Shown piece after piece: positions 32,390 to 41,631 of a stretch of DNA of 64,000 nt. The stretch is from assembly GCA_046349635.1 (NCBI GenBank), contig JAXMBX010000001.1, forward strand, positions 62,001 to 126,000, written 5' to 3'. Below the pieces are notes generated by a model. The model did not search any database. It was not told where the DNA came from and worked only from the letters and a program-made list of their open reading frames with translations. Every line of letters begins with the position of its first letter. Within the stretch, counting starts at the first letter, position 1. A program made the position numbers and the translations under genes. The DNA is from JAXMBX01 sp046349635 (GTDB lineage: Bacteria; Planctomycetota; Planctomycetia; Planctomycetales; Planctomycetaceae).

Positions 32390-34741
32390 ATGCGCAGCGC
32401 GTGGGTTACCTTACGGATTTTCGTCCCGCTCTGTTTCTTTGCATCGGTCTGGTTCTGCGCAGCGGTGCGGGGAGATTCCCCGGCTCTGGAACCGGACCGC
32501 CCCGTTCCAGAGTTCACGCTGGCGCGCGGTGAGAGTCGGACGTTTCGCTTTCGGACACCTTCCATCCCGCCCGGCCAGGTTCTCGCCGTGGATTTCTCCG
32601 CCCGCGCCACGGGTGACGGCCTGCTGCCAGGGGAGGGGCGGTACTATCTTGATCTCCGCTGGAATGGGGCACCCCTCCCGGCTTTGCAGCATCGGTTGCG
32701 CCCGCTGTTACGCAACAAGCCGCTGACGGAGCAGGGGCAGGCCTGGTACCTGCAGGAGATTGGCTGGCGGATCAAACACGCCGACCGGTTTGCACAACCC
32801 CCCGATGACAGCCTGCGGTACGTCGTGGAGTTGGATTCCCCATCGCTGGATCGGGAAAATCTCCTCACGTTCACGAACATGCCGCAGCATGACGTCGTCC
32901 CGAAATTGTCCTTCCAGGGCGTGACCCTCCGCCTTCTTCCGGCGCAACCCTCCCGGAAGGGTTATCGGGTCGAGGACGAAGCTCCCCCCGTGATCTCGTT
33001 CGATGCGCGGGGAGGAATTTTCGTGCAGTCGGGTGCGGCGACCATTCCCGTCACCACATCACTGAGTAAATCGGGAGGTGGCTGGTGGCAGGTCGGAACT
33101 CCCTCGGACTCCCTGAAACCCGCCGAACCGATGACGATGAAATCCCTGGATGTCAGCAATCCGGACAAAGTGACGTTGTTCGGGGAATCGAAATCCTGTC
33201 GCTGGGTTCGCCAGTTCATGCGACAGGGGAATCGGATCATCGGCAAGGAGGAGTTGACCAACCTGACCGACGAAGAGCAGGGGATGATGTGGCGACAGGA
33301 GTTTCTGTTTCCTGCTCCGCTGGAGTCGGTTTCGCTCGCGGGAGATGATGACCCCAGCGTCCTGCAAACCCGCCTCCCAGCGAATCCGTCGGTGTTCACC
33401 TCTCTCGGTTCATTCGGCGTGGGGATGATCGCCGAGGACGACGTGTTGCGAACACAGGCCATCGAAGCCTATGATCCCGCGACCGGTCGCTTGAGCCTGC
33501 GGACGGAGCGGTTGCTGGTTCCTCCCAAGGAAACGGTGACGTTGCGCTGGTCTCTGTATGCCCTGCCTGGCGCCGATTATTACGACTTCATCAACCAGGT
33601 CCGTCGCGACTGGAAGGTCGGTTTCCCTCTCGCGGGGGCGTACTGGTGGGATGCGCAAAACGGCATCTCCGCTTCGGATGATGACCTGACAACCTGGCTG
33701 GAAGCCCATCGTCCCGCCGCTGCGGTCATCGGAAGCTGGGTCGATTATCGCCAGAAAAAACCGCGCACGGTCGGACTCGGTCCGGGAGTTCTCTCTGAAG
33801 AGTTCGCGGACTACCGGCAGCGGCTCGCGAAATACATCGAGCGGTTGCATCGCTTGCAGCCCGACTTGAAGGTGCTGGTCTACGAGCATCCGTTTTACAA
33901 CTGGCCGGAAAAACAGGCGGGGGAATTTCGAGAATCCTGGATCGTGAAAGCGGATGGGGAACGGTTCTTCCTCCCCGCGAATTCCAATGACACCCAGGCG
34001 GCAGGAGTCTTTCCGTCTGTGGGGAGTGAGTACGGGGAAGCCTTTCGCCGGACACTCGTGGAACTCCGCAAGCAACTCAAGGTGGATGGCTTCTATCTCG
34101 ATGAGACGACGCATCCCGGGCGTCTGGCGGATCCTTTGACGTATGGCACATCGGATAATGTTACGGCAATTCTCGACCCACGCACCTTTGCCATCCGGGC
34201 CAAAGTCGGGAATCTCCCATTACTCAGTCGCGGTTACCTGGAAGAACTGGTGGAGCAACTCCGCGAAGCGGACTTGCTGGTGCTGGGGAACTTCGCCCCC
34301 GCGACCGAACGGCAAAACCGGGAAACGTGGCCCCGTTTCGTGGAGACGGACAACCTCAAGGGGTGTGCCGCCGCACATCTGTATTCCCCGCTGGCGTTCA
34401 GTTACAGCTTCGAACGGTACACCATTCAGCAGGTTCGGGATCGGCTGATGCACGGTCTGCTCTGGTGCGTGACCGGCCCCAAGGATCGCCTGGGGCTGAC
34501 GGACCATTTCTTCCCCATTACCCCCGTGGGGCTCCATGCCGGATCGGTCTGGGGGAAGGAACGAATCGTCACCGCAGTGAGCGGGGAATTCGGCTGGGGG
34601 GAGGCTGAGGTGGGGGTGCGCCAGTGGCGTTACGACAGCCAGGGGAAGCTGCTCGATCCGGAGCCAGATTGGCAGTTGTTCCGCGGAAAACAACAAATTG
34701 ATATCCCGCCAGGGGGGATCGTCGTGCTGGAACGCCGCTAA
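32390..34741 (+). CDS. Secreted protein, probable glycoside-hydrolase-like barrel
   Basis: 783 residues with a signal peptide (MRSAWVTLRIFVPLCFFASVWFCAAVRG). Residues 30-390 look like beta-sandwich modules (LARGESRTFRFRTPSIPPGQVLAVDFSARA and later AAPLE...SLSLRTERLLVPPKETVTLRWSLYALPG). Residues 390-700 look like a TIM-barrel: GAYWWDAQNGISASDDDLTTWLEA, LKVLVYEHPFYNWPEKQAGEF, VDGFYLDETTHPG (a typical strand-end Asp/Glu pair) and ADLLVLGNFAP. The last 80 residues form another beta region. I cannot assign a glycoside hydrolase family, and the substrate is unknown. It follows ilvD by 56 bases but is probably unrelated to it in function. Confidence 0.6.
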   Translation: MRSAWVTLRIFVPLCFFASVWFCAAVRGDSPALEPDRPVPEFTLARGESRTFRFRTPSIPPGQVLAVDFSARATGDGLLPGEGRYYLDLRWNGAPLPALQHRLRPLLRNKPLTEQGQAWYLQEIGWRIKHADRFAQPPDDSLRYVVELDSPSLDRENLLTFTNMPQHDVVPKLSFQGVTLRLLPAQPSRKGYRVEDEAPPVISFDARGGIFVQSGAATIPVTTSLSKSGGGWWQVGTPSDSLKPAEPMTMKSLDVSNPDKVTLFGESKSCRWVRQFMRQGNRIIGKEELTNLTDEEQGMMWRQEFLFPAPLESVSLAGDDDPSVLQTRLPANPSVFTSLGSFGVGMIAEDDVLRTQAIEAYDPATGRLSLRTERLLVPPKETVTLRWSLYALPGADYYDFINQVRRDWKVGFPLAGAYWWDAQNGISASDDDLTTWLEAHRPAAAVIGSWVDYRQKKPRTVGLGPGVLSEEFADYRQRLAKYIERLHRLQPDLKVLVYEHPFYNWPEKQAGEFRESWIVKADGERFFLPANSNDTQAAGVFPSVGSEYGEAFRRTLVELRKQLKVDGFYLDETTHPGRLADPLTYGTSDNVTAILDPRTFAIRAKVGNLPLLSRGYLEELVEQLREADLLVLGNFAPATERQNRETWPRFVETDNLKGCAAAHLYSPLAFSYSFERYTIQQVRDRLMHGLLWCVTGPKDRLGLTDHFFPITPVGLHAGSVWGKERIVTAVSGEFGWGEAEVGVRQWRYDSQGKLLDPEPDWQLFRGKQQIDIPPGGIVVLERR

Positions 34742-34902
34742 ACGCGACGGAAATTTTTCCTGAATCCCCCCACTCAACGGCAATTAATTGCTGCACTTCG
34801 AGTTAGGACAGATTCCGATTTTTTAATCCCTTTGCGGCGTGGGGCCGTTTTCATTCCCGTGCGTATGATATTTGCGGTGGACTCTCTTCAAGTCGGGTCT
34901 CT

Positions 34903-34992
34903 ATGGATCTCTTGATTCTCATGCTCTTCGAACTGCTGCTCAGCGGTCTCATGAGGGGTTTCAGATCAGCTCATCGACCCGTTCACAGATAA
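34903..34992 (+). CDS. Possible 29-residue hydrophobic peptide
   Basis: A short frame (MDLLILMLFELLLSGLMRGF, then a basic tail) ends 16 bases before the TPM-domain gene. The first 17 residues would form a membrane helix. There is no good ribosome-binding site upstream. It may be a small membrane peptide or a leader that couples translation to the next gene. Chance is also possible for a frame of this size. Confidence 0.3.
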   Translation: MDLLILMLFELLLSGLMRGFRSAHRPVHR

Positions 34993-35008
34993 CAAGGGAC
35001 AAACAGAA

Positions 35009-36034
35009 ATGACTTCTCTGCATGCAAAATGGATGTTAGGGCTGGCGATGTTGTGGGGCATCTTCGCCCCGGCGACACTTTCCGCGAGTGCGATCGAGGA
35101 CCGGGCGGGCTTCTTCTCTCAGGATGCCATCCGGGATGCCGACGTCAAACTGGCAGGGGTTCAGAAACAACATAACGCCGAGCTGCGGATCGAGACGTAC
35201 AACGGTGTTCCGGATGATCAGAAGGCAAACCTTGCCGCCATGAGCAAGGAGCAGCGGTCGAAGTATTTCCAGACCTGGATGCAACGCCGCGCGGGAGAAA
35301 TTCATGCCCGGGGCGTCCTCGTGTTGATCTGCAAGGATCCGCCGCATCTGGAATTGGGTTCCGGAGCGGAGTTCCGTCGCCGGGGATTCACGGACGCGCA
35401 GCGCGCCGAAATGACCAGTCACCTGATGTCCAGCTTCAAGGCGAAGAAATACGATGACGGCCTGCGCAAGCTCGTCGACGATTTCGCGAATGATGCCTCT
35501 CGTCTGGCGGCGGTTGGTACTGCGTCGCAATCAACGAACCATGCCCAGTCTCCCGGTTTTGTCCCAATGGGGCGGCATCAGCAAGGAATCGGAAAAATGA
35601 GTTGGTTATGGACGGTCGGATTGATCTTTCTGGCGGTGTGGATCATCTCTGCCCTCTTTCGCGGGATCGCGCATGCCGGCGGCGGCATGATGGGGGGCGG
35701 TGCCGGCATGCCGATGGGAGGCGGCACCTTCGGCGGTGGTTTTCTGAGCGGCCTCTTCGGCTCCATGGCCGGGATGTGGATGTATGACAGCCTGTTCCGC
35801 AATCACGCCTATGGTTCTGGAATGGGGGGCTACAACGACCCCGGAGCGATGAACACCTGGAACGATTCCCCCGTCGGGACGAACGACGGTTCCGATTTCC
35901 AAAGCAGTGGCGGGGACTTCGGCTCCGATGACAACGCCGGGGGCGGGTTCTTCGGCGGCGGTGATTCCGGCGGTTTCGCCGACTTCGGAGGTGGAGGTGG
36001 TGATTTTGGCGGCGGTGGCGGAGACTTCGGCTGA
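35009..36034 (+). CDS. TPM-domain membrane protein
   Basis: 341 residues. A signal peptide (to about residue 28) is followed by the TPM domain at about 30-165 (IEDRAGFFSQDAIRDADVKLAGVQKQHNAELRIETY, ARGVLVLICKDPPHLELGSGAEFRRRGFTDAQ). A membrane helix follows (MSWLWTVGLIFLAVWIISALF). The C-terminal 130 residues are Gly/Met-rich and then Gly/Asp/Phe-rich (GGDFG-type repeats). In the known family (YgcG/TPM phosphatase) the domain is extracytoplasmic; some members have phosphatase activity or help assemble photosystem II, and most are unstudied. AAGGGA precedes the ATG. A terminator follows. Confidence 0.82.
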   Translation: MTSLHAKWMLGLAMLWGIFAPATLSASAIEDRAGFFSQDAIRDADVKLAGVQKQHNAELRIETYNGVPDDQKANLAAMSKEQRSKYFQTWMQRRAGEIHARGVLVLICKDPPHLELGSGAEFRRRGFTDAQRAEMTSHLMSSFKAKKYDDGLRKLVDDFANDASRLAAVGTASQSTNHAQSPGFVPMGRHQQGIGKMSWLWTVGLIFLAVWIISALFRGIAHAGGGMMGGGAGMPMGGGTFGGGFLSGLFGSMAGMWMYDSLFRNHAYGSGMGGYNDPGAMNTWNDSPVGTNDGSDFQSSGGDFGSDDNAGGGFFGGGDSGGFADFGGGGGDFGGGGGDFG

Positions 36035-36066
36035 TCCCCCACTCGCGAACTGACTGCATTCAGACG

Positions 36067-36103
36067 ACTCCGGGAAGAGTCCCGAAACTCTCCGGAGTTT
36101 TTT
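36067..36103 (+). terminator. Rho-independent terminator after the TPM gene
   Basis: ACTCCGG pairs with CCGGAGT, with an inner AGAGT/ACTCT stem, and is followed by six T residues. It ends the TPM transcript just before the convergent gene. Confidence 0.88.
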
Positions 36104-36120
36104 GCGCTCTGCAGCGAACG

Positions 36121-37107
36121 CTACTTCTTGAGTGTGATCAGCAGCTTTTCGGCGTCCAGCCGGATCCGTGTGTCGGCGTGCTTTGTCGCCACCGGCTCGA
36201 CGATCTTGATCACTTCCCCCTTTTGAGCGGCGGAGAGTTTGGGCGCCAGGCGGCTGAGCGCTTCAATCATGTTCTTCGCCACCAGAAAGTCCGCGTGCGG
36301 CTCCTTGGAGTCGGCGGAAGTTTGCTGCACCGAAGTCAGCAGAGTCTCCACGGCCGGCAGAGCGGACATGTCCCCTTTTCGCACCAGCGCGGCGACTGCG
36401 TTCGCCCGGGTGTTCCGGTCATCATCATTCATCAGTGTTCCGAGTCTCTTCGTCGCGGCGGGATCATCAAACAGCCCCAGCGTATAGGCCCCCATCTGCT
36501 TGAACAGCGGATCGCTTTCCGCGGAGATTTCAATCACCTGATCGAGGGTCTTGGACGTTTTCAGGGGACTCCCTTTTTCCAGTTCCCGGCCGGCAACGAC
36601 CGCGATCGCCCCCAGGGCATTCTTCCGCACCTCTCGATCCTGGGAGGAAGCCAGCGCTTCCCCCAGTGTGGGGAGGACGGTCTCCGGGGTCTGGAACATC
36701 CCCAGCGTCCGGGCCAGAAACGCCCGTTGATCGACGGAATTATCTCCCTTGGCGGGTTGCTGCAGCTCCTTGTGCAACATCTCCGCCAGCTTCCCCGCTA
36801 CTTCGGTGTTATTGACCAGCTTCACCTCACCGGGAGCCGCGGATTGGTCCGCCTGCAGCAGTTGCGCCAGGCCAAAGGCGCTTCGCCATCGCTCGTGCTC
36901 ATTGGTGTTTTCGATGCCGCGCACCAGCGCGCGCCAATCCTGCTCCGTGCTGGCGAGTTTGTTAATCAGCAGCCAGACCATCACGATCCCCATGACGATC
37001 ACGCCGGGAACCAGAAACAGTTGGACGATGAACTTGGCGGAGGGGGGTTCGACAGGGGGAAGTTCTTCCGGAAGTCGCTTACGATTCGGCGGGGGGACGT
37101 CTGACAT
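36121..37107 (-). CDS. Membrane-anchored HEAT-like repeat protein
   Basis: 328 residues. A short Pro-rich cytoplasmic head is followed by one membrane helix (FIVQLFLVPGVIVMGIVMVWLLI, about 26-49). The remainder is helical and looks like degenerate HEAT/PBS repeats: LARTLGMFQTPETVLPTLGEALASSQDREVRKNALGAIAVVAG, YTLGLFDDPAATKRLGTLMNDDDRNTRANAVAALVRKGD. Such domains are protein-binding platforms. No catalytic motif is seen, and no partner is apparent from the neighbours. The ATG at 37107 has no strong ribosome-binding site. Confidence 0.7.
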   Translation of the reverse strand: MSDVPPPNRKRLPEELPPVEPPSAKFIVQLFLVPGVIVMGIVMVWLLINKLASTEQDWRALVRGIENTNEHERWRSAFGLAQLLQADQSAAPGEVKLVNNTEVAGKLAEMLHKELQQPAKGDNSVDQRAFLARTLGMFQTPETVLPTLGEALASSQDREVRKNALGAIAVVAGRELEKGSPLKTSKTLDQVIEISAESDPLFKQMGAYTLGLFDDPAATKRLGTLMNDDDRNTRANAVAALVRKGDMSALPAVETLLTSVQQTSADSKEPHADFLVAKNMIEALSRLAPKLSAAQKGEVIKIVEPVATKHADTRIRLDAEKLLITLKK

Positions 37108-37233
37108 GGATCGCTCAAAAAAAGGTCGGAGTGTTTTCTGTATCTTAGTCCGCCGCTCCTCCGGCGACCAGTTTGCTGAAAACAGAAGCCCGGAAAGAGG
37201 TGGAATCCTGCGGATTTACAGGAATCTCGTCGA

Positions 37234-37845
37234 TCAGGAGGGCGCATTGACCCATCGCGCATAATCTTCCGGCGTATCGAGATCCAGCAGGATTCGATCA
37301 TCTTCCACCGGAAACTCTTGCACCGTGACCTCCGGACTGCGAAACAGGGAGTTGAGCCCCTTGTCGGCCGGGATCGCAGGCACGCGCTGCGCCAACCGCC
37401 ACCGGACCAGGGAGGGATGGCCTCGATGGCCTCGAAATGTGGGAACGAGGACGTCCGCCGTGGAGGACTGCCACGCGTGTATCAACTGTTCCAGCAGAGT
37501 CGCCGAGAGGAGGGGATGATCGGCAGGGATCAGCAGCCAACCGTCGTCAGGCTGGGGGCGAAACGACTCTTCCAGATGTTTCAGTCCCGCCTGGACGCTG
37601 TACCGCATCTCCTCCGGATCGGGATCCGGTAGGCAGAGTTTCCCCCCCGCTTTGAGGACTTCCTGCTGCAAGGGAAGGTCAGCCGCACGGCAGACCACCA
37701 CCGTCGCAGCGACGGGGGAGTGGCCCAACAGTCGTAAGACCTGACCGATAATTGTCCCTTCGCCCCACGGAAGGAGCAGCTTCGGCGCTCCCATCCGGCG
37801 GCTATGGCCCGCGGCGGGGATCAGGCCAAACAGGCGTGCGGTCAC
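37234..37845 (-). CDS. MobA/MocA-like nucleotidyltransferase
   Basis: 203 residues. LFGLIPAAGHSRRMGAPKLLLPWGEGTIIGQVL is the nucleotide-binding signature of the MobA-like NTP transferase family. WLLIPADHPLLSATLLEQLI has the metal-binding Asp, and FRGHRGHPSLVRWRL follows. Relatives make molybdenum-cofactor dinucleotides (MocA-type cytidylyl- or guanylyltransferases), but no molybdopterin gene is nearby, so the substrate is not fixed. The start is GTG 37845 with GGGAG 7 bases upstream. It is about 126 bases from the HEAT-like gene downstream. Confidence 0.82.
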   Translation of the reverse strand: MTARLFGLIPAAGHSRRMGAPKLLLPWGEGTIIGQVLRLLGHSPVAATVVVCRAADLPLQQEVLKAGGKLCLPDPDPEEMRYSVQAGLKHLEESFRPQPDDGWLLIPADHPLLSATLLEQLIHAWQSSTADVLVPTFRGHRGHPSLVRWRLAQRVPAIPADKGLNSLFRSPEVTVQEFPVEDDRILLDLDTPEDYARWVNAPS

Positions 37846-38095
37846 AAATCACTCCCTGTGTCTCTAACGCTTTTGAAACCGAACGGGGATCTGTCTGATA
37901 CCATAATCCGTGGGATAGTGAGCTGCAAAGCGTTGCTGTTCAATAACTTTTGATCGGCATGCGAGATTCGTCGCAGCCGGCGGCACGGAAGAAATCCCCG
38001 GAAAAATCTGGTATTCTGCAGTCTCCCACCGGATTCCAGTTCGGAATCGGGTTGATCCCTTTGATGTCTATTGTTGCTTCGAAACTGTAATTTTC

Positions 38096-39376
38096 ATGAA
38101 TGAACTCCCGATCCATCCTGTCTCCGGCGCCGTGAATGGGAGCATTCGTCCCCCCGGATCGAAGAGCCTGACCAATCGGGCTTTGACGGTCGCTGCGTTG
38201 GCGGAAGGAAAATCACACCTCACGGGCGTCCTCGACAGCCAGGATACCCAGGTGATGATCGAGAGCCTGCGCCGGCTGGGCATCAAGGTCGCTCACGATT
38301 CCGAAGCGTGTACGATCGACATTGAAGGCTGCGGCGGCAAGATTCCAGCGACCCAGGCAGACCTGTGGCTGGAAAACAGCGGGACCAGTATCCGCTTCCT
38401 GACCGCGCTCTGCTCGCTCGGAATCGGCCACTATCGGCTGGATGGCAGCACACGCATGCGCGAGCGCCCCATCGGGGAGCTGGTCACGGCCTTGCAGGGA
38501 CTCGGCGCTCCCATCGATTGTGAATTTCACAATGGCTGTCCCCCGGTCATCATCGACGGCAGAGGCCTGCAGGGTGGGGACGTCGTCATCCCCGGCAATA
38601 TCTCCAGCCAGTTTCTGAGTGCGCTGCTCATGGCCGCTCCCGGGGCACAGAAGCCGGTCCATATCCGGGTGAAGGATCAACTCGTCTCCGAACCGTACAT
38701 CGACATGACGCTGGGTGTGATGGCGAAATTCGGGGTGCAGGTCCAGACCCCCGACGATGGGGTCTATCACGTCGTTCCGCAGCGCTATCGTCCGAACAAT
38801 TACGACGTCGAGCCGGATGCCTCCGCCGCCAGTTACTTTTTTGCTCTGGCAGCCGTCACCGGGGGCGAAGTCACGGTCGAGGGGTTGAACAGCCTCTCTT
38901 TGCAGGGGGATGTGCGTTTCGTTGAAGCTCTGCAGCAGATGGGGTGTGTGGTCAACTATACACCCAGGGGCATCATCGTCCGTGGCAAACCGTTGAAGGG
39001 GATCGAGATCGACATGAACGCGATCAGCGACACAGCCCAGACGCTGGCCGCCGTCGCTCCCTTCGCCGCTGGTCCCACCCGCATCTACAACGTCGGTCAC
39101 ATGCGGTTCAAGGAGACGGACCGCATCCACGCGATTGTCACGGAATTGCATCGACTGGGTCTGCAGGTGGAAGAAACCCGCGATTCGATCACCATCCACC
39201 CTGGCCCCATGCAACCGGCTTTGATCGAAACCTACAACGATCATCGCATGGCGATGAGTTTCGCTCTCGTCGGCCTCCGTTCTCCGGGAGTTCGCATCGC
39301 CAATCCCCGCTGTACGGAAAAGACCTATCCCCGGTTCTTCGAGGATCTGGAACGCCTCTGCGTGGCGTCCCGGTAA
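38096..39376 (+). CDS. aroA: 3-phosphoshikimate 1-carboxyvinyltransferase (EPSP synthase)
   Basis: 426 residues. It joins phosphoenolpyruvate to shikimate 3-phosphate in aromatic amino-acid synthesis. The conserved blocks are GSIRPPGSKSLTNRALTVAALAEGKS (substrate-binding Lys and Ser), LWLENSGTSIRFLTALCSLG, STRMRERPIGELV, NISSQFLSALLMAAP, DASAASYFFALAA, MRFKETDRIHAI and ETYNDHRMAMSFAL. The N-terminal motif has NSGTS where the glyphosate-sensitive class I enzymes read NAGTA, so it is not a plain class I enzyme in that loop. ATG 38096 is the only start before the conserved block. It converges with tadA, 9 bases apart. Confidence 0.96.
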   Translation: MNELPIHPVSGAVNGSIRPPGSKSLTNRALTVAALAEGKSHLTGVLDSQDTQVMIESLRRLGIKVAHDSEACTIDIEGCGGKIPATQADLWLENSGTSIRFLTALCSLGIGHYRLDGSTRMRERPIGELVTALQGLGAPIDCEFHNGCPPVIIDGRGLQGGDVVIPGNISSQFLSALLMAAPGAQKPVHIRVKDQLVSEPYIDMTLGVMAKFGVQVQTPDDGVYHVVPQRYRPNNYDVEPDASAASYFFALAAVTGGEVTVEGLNSLSLQGDVRFVEALQQMGCVVNYTPRGIIVRGKPLKGIEIDMNAISDTAQTLAAVAPFAAGPTRIYNVGHMRFKETDRIHAIVTELHRLGLQVEETRDSITIHPGPMQPALIETYNDHRMAMSFALVGLRSPGVRIANPRCTEKTYPRFFEDLERLCVASR

Positions 39377-39385
39377 AGCGACTTG

Positions 39386-39874
39386 CTACTTCTTCCCCAG
39401 TGACCGCTGGATCTGGAAGAATTCCCGCAGGATGCCCGCGCATTCCTCCGCCAGGACTCCCTCGCCGACGTAGACCTGATGATTCAACCGGGAGTCGCTG
39501 GTGATCTGATACAGCGAATGGCAGGCCCCTGCTTTGGGATCACGGGTGCCGTAGATCAAGCGCGGAATCCGTGCCTGCACGATCGCACCGGCACACATCG
39601 GGCAAGGCTCAAGGGTCACATACAGCGTGCAGTCCAGCAGACGCCAACTCCGCAGGCTTTCCGCCGCCTGGGTTAACGCCAGCATTTCGGCGTGCGCGGT
39701 CGGATCGTGTAATGTCTCGCGCTGGTTGTATCCTTCGCCGATGATCCGCCCTTCATGGACGATAATCGCACCGATGGGAACTTCCCCTTCGTCAAAGGCC
39801 CGCCGCGCCTGGTTCAGCGCCTGGCGCATCCAGTGGCAGTGGTCGTCCCAGAGAGGGTCATTTTCGAGGGTCAT
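39386..39874 (-). CDS. tadA: tRNA-specific adenosine deaminase
   Basis: 162 residues. It converts A34 to inosine in the anticodon of tRNA-Arg(ACG). The zinc and catalytic motifs are HAEM (residues about 60-63) and PCPMCAGAIVQARI. EVPIGAIIVHEGRIIGEGYN and GACHSLYQITSDSRLNHQV are further family blocks. The 162 residues are the usual length. The start lies three bases after the stop of the upstream PfkB-type kinase gene, so the pair is probably cotranscribed, although the two functions are unrelated. Confidence 0.95.
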   Translation of the reverse strand: MTLENDPLWDDHCHWMRQALNQARRAFDEGEVPIGAIIVHEGRIIGEGYNQRETLHDPTAHAEMLALTQAAESLRSWRLLDCTLYVTLEPCPMCAGAIVQARIPRLIYGTRDPKAGACHSLYQITSDSRLNHQVYVGEGVLAEECAGILREFFQIQRSLGKK

Positions 39875-39877
39875 GGC

Positions 39878-40849
39878 TCAAGCGGAAATCGGTTCAAAGG
39901 TGAGCTGGTTGCGCGCCAGAAAATCGTCCAGTTCATCGGGGGTAAAGACTCCTGCGGTTGCGCCGATTTTTCGGACGGCACTCGCCCCCAGTGCGCTCCC
40001 CAGTTCCACACACCGCCGCAGATCTCCTCCCTGCAAAAGTCCATAGATGAAGCCGGCGTCGAAGGCGTCGCCGCTTCCGGTCCCGTCAATATGTTCCACG
40101 TGGAACACTCCGGCGCGGAACTGTTCGGTCTGCGTCAGGACCACCGTCCCTTCGCCGCCACAGGTGATGATCACCGACTTGGCTCCCCAGTCCCGAAAGC
40201 ACCGCGCCTGGTCGAGCGGGGCATCGAACCCCGTCATCACTTTGGCCTCATCGGTGTTGGGAAGAAACACATCTGTATGTGGCAGAATGGTTTTGAGCGG
40301 AGCGGCGTAATCTCCCGGACCGGGAATTACGACATCCAGCAGTGTCGCCACCCCGGCGCTACGGCATTGTTCGAACCAGCGGACCACCGCGCCGGGAGTC
40401 AGTTTGGGCGCGGCGAAGTAGCCACCCAGATACAGCACACGCGTGTCGCGGAGTTCGTGTGTCGTCAATTCGGAACCGTCGAGGGCGGCGTTGGCGCCGA
40501 AGCAGTGTATAAACCGGCGGTCCTCGCGCTTCACGTTAACGATCAGCGTTCCGCTGGTTTCGTAGTCGGGTGTTGTGATCAGCCCGCTGGTTTCGACCGA
40601 CTGGCGCTGCATTTCCCGGCGGACGAATTCCCCGAAAATGTCGTCACCCACCCGGGCCACGATGCCGACATTCACTCCCAGCCGGGCGAGGTCCACCGCG
40701 GCGTTGGCCGCGCAACCCCCCGTTGCCAGTTCCAGTTTCTCCGCCAGGACCAACTCACCCGCCTTGGGCAGATGCGAGATCGGTCGGCAGATATGGTCGG
40801 CAACCGCAAGTCCCACGCACAGGCAATCCCAGCGGGTCGATGGATTCAT
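39878..40849 (-). CDS. PfkB-family carbohydrate kinase
   Basis: 323 residues. The N-terminal signature GGCAANAAVDLARLGVNVGIVARVGDDIFGEFV and the C-terminal catalytic motif HVEHIDGTGSGDAFDAGFIYGLLQG (GTGSGD with its base Asp) define the ribokinase/PfkB fold. DVFLPNTDEAKVMTGF is the NxxE substrate/metal region. The phosphorylated sugar or nucleoside cannot be told from the sequence. Candidates include ribokinase, fructokinase and adenosine kinase-like members. It is the first gene of a two-gene unit with tadA. Confidence 0.9.
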   Translation of the reverse strand: MNPSTRWDCLCVGLAVADHICRPISHLPKAGELVLAEKLELATGGCAANAAVDLARLGVNVGIVARVGDDIFGEFVRREMQRQSVETSGLITTPDYETSGTLIVNVKREDRRFIHCFGANAALDGSELTTHELRDTRVLYLGGYFAAPKLTPGAVVRWFEQCRSAGVATLLDVVIPGPGDYAAPLKTILPHTDVFLPNTDEAKVMTGFDAPLDQARCFRDWGAKSVIITCGGEGTVVLTQTEQFRAGVFHVEHIDGTGSGDAFDAGFIYGLLQGGDLRRCVELGSALGASAVRKIGATAGVFTPDELDDFLARNQLTFEPISA

Positions 40850-40901
40850 GGCAACAAACCCGCTGTATCAGGGGCGGAACTCAGAGAGAAGGATAATAAA
40901 A

Positions 40902-41486
40902 CTAATTTTTGGCGGGAGCCAGTTTCTCGACCAAAGCGGTGACGTCCTTGTACGTGAAGGGCTCTTCTCCTTCACCACCACCCTTGTATTCGCTGTCGAA
41001 TTTCTGGGCCAGCTTTCCATCCGTGCCATAGACGAAGACGGCCGGGATAGATTCGATCCCCATTTTTTCATAGGCCTCATCGGCGGCTTCCGTCGCCAGG
41101 AAGTTCACCAGCGTCGCCTCTTTGCTCTTCAGGAACTTCAGTACCCGTTCCTCGTAGAATTCAGGGGGCTTCCCCTTGATCCCGACGAAGTCGCAACTGA
41201 AGGAGACGCATACGACTTCTTTGGAATACTTCTTGTGGAGTTCGACCAGGTGCGGAAATTCCCGCATGCAGGGAACGCACGATGTCGACCAGGCATCCAC
41301 GACGACGACCTTCCCCGGATTCTCCTTGATCAGTTTCTGGACGTCGGCCCAGGTCCCTTTCTGCAGCTTCACATCAGCCGGCTTTTTCTCCGCTCGGACG
41401 GAAACGGAGAAGACCGCAACCGTGACGAGGAACATCGCCAGGATGGCCGAGGAACGGATTGAGAAGAAGCGTGAAGTCATCCGCAT
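40902..41486 (-). CDS. Exported TlpA-like thioredoxin
   Basis: 194 residues. A signal-like or anchor helix (SSAILAMFLVTVAVFSVSVRA) is followed by a thioredoxin fold. VVVVDAWSTSCVPCMREFPHLVELHKKY has the redox motif CVPC. VLKFLKSKEATLVNFLATEAADEAYEKMGIESIPAVFVYGTDGKL has the cis-Pro strand. It should act in the periplasm as a thiol-disulfide reductase of the TlpA/ResA type. The start ATG 41486 has TGGAG 9 bases upstream. ATG 41501 and ATG 41480 are alternatives. The neighbour upstream is a second CxxC protein. Confidence 0.82.
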   Translation of the reverse strand: MRMTSRFFSIRSSAILAMFLVTVAVFSVSVRAEKKPADVKLQKGTWADVQKLIKENPGKVVVVDAWSTSCVPCMREFPHLVELHKKYSKEVVCVSFSCDFVGIKGKPPEFYEERVLKFLKSKEATLVNFLATEAADEAYEKMGIESIPAVFVYGTDGKLAQKFDSEYKGGGEGEEPFTYKDVTALVEKLAPAKN

Positions 41487-41561
41487 GACACGTAACTCCA
41501 TAAGAAAACCGGCTGGACCGGACCGGAGGGCGGGGGAACCAATTGAGGGAAAATTATAGCA

Positions 41562-41602
41562 CAAAAACCAACGGCCCGCCTCTGCAGTCAGAAGCGGGCC
41601 GT
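41562..41602 (-). terminator. Rho-independent terminator
   Basis: On the minus strand ACGGCCCGC pairs with GCGGGCCGT around a loop of about 14 bases, followed by TTGGTTTTT. It lies about 30 bases past the stop at 41632 and should separate that gene from the TlpA-like gene. Confidence 0.8.
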
Positions 41603-41631
41603 GGGTGAGAATCTGTCAAGGCAGACCGGGA

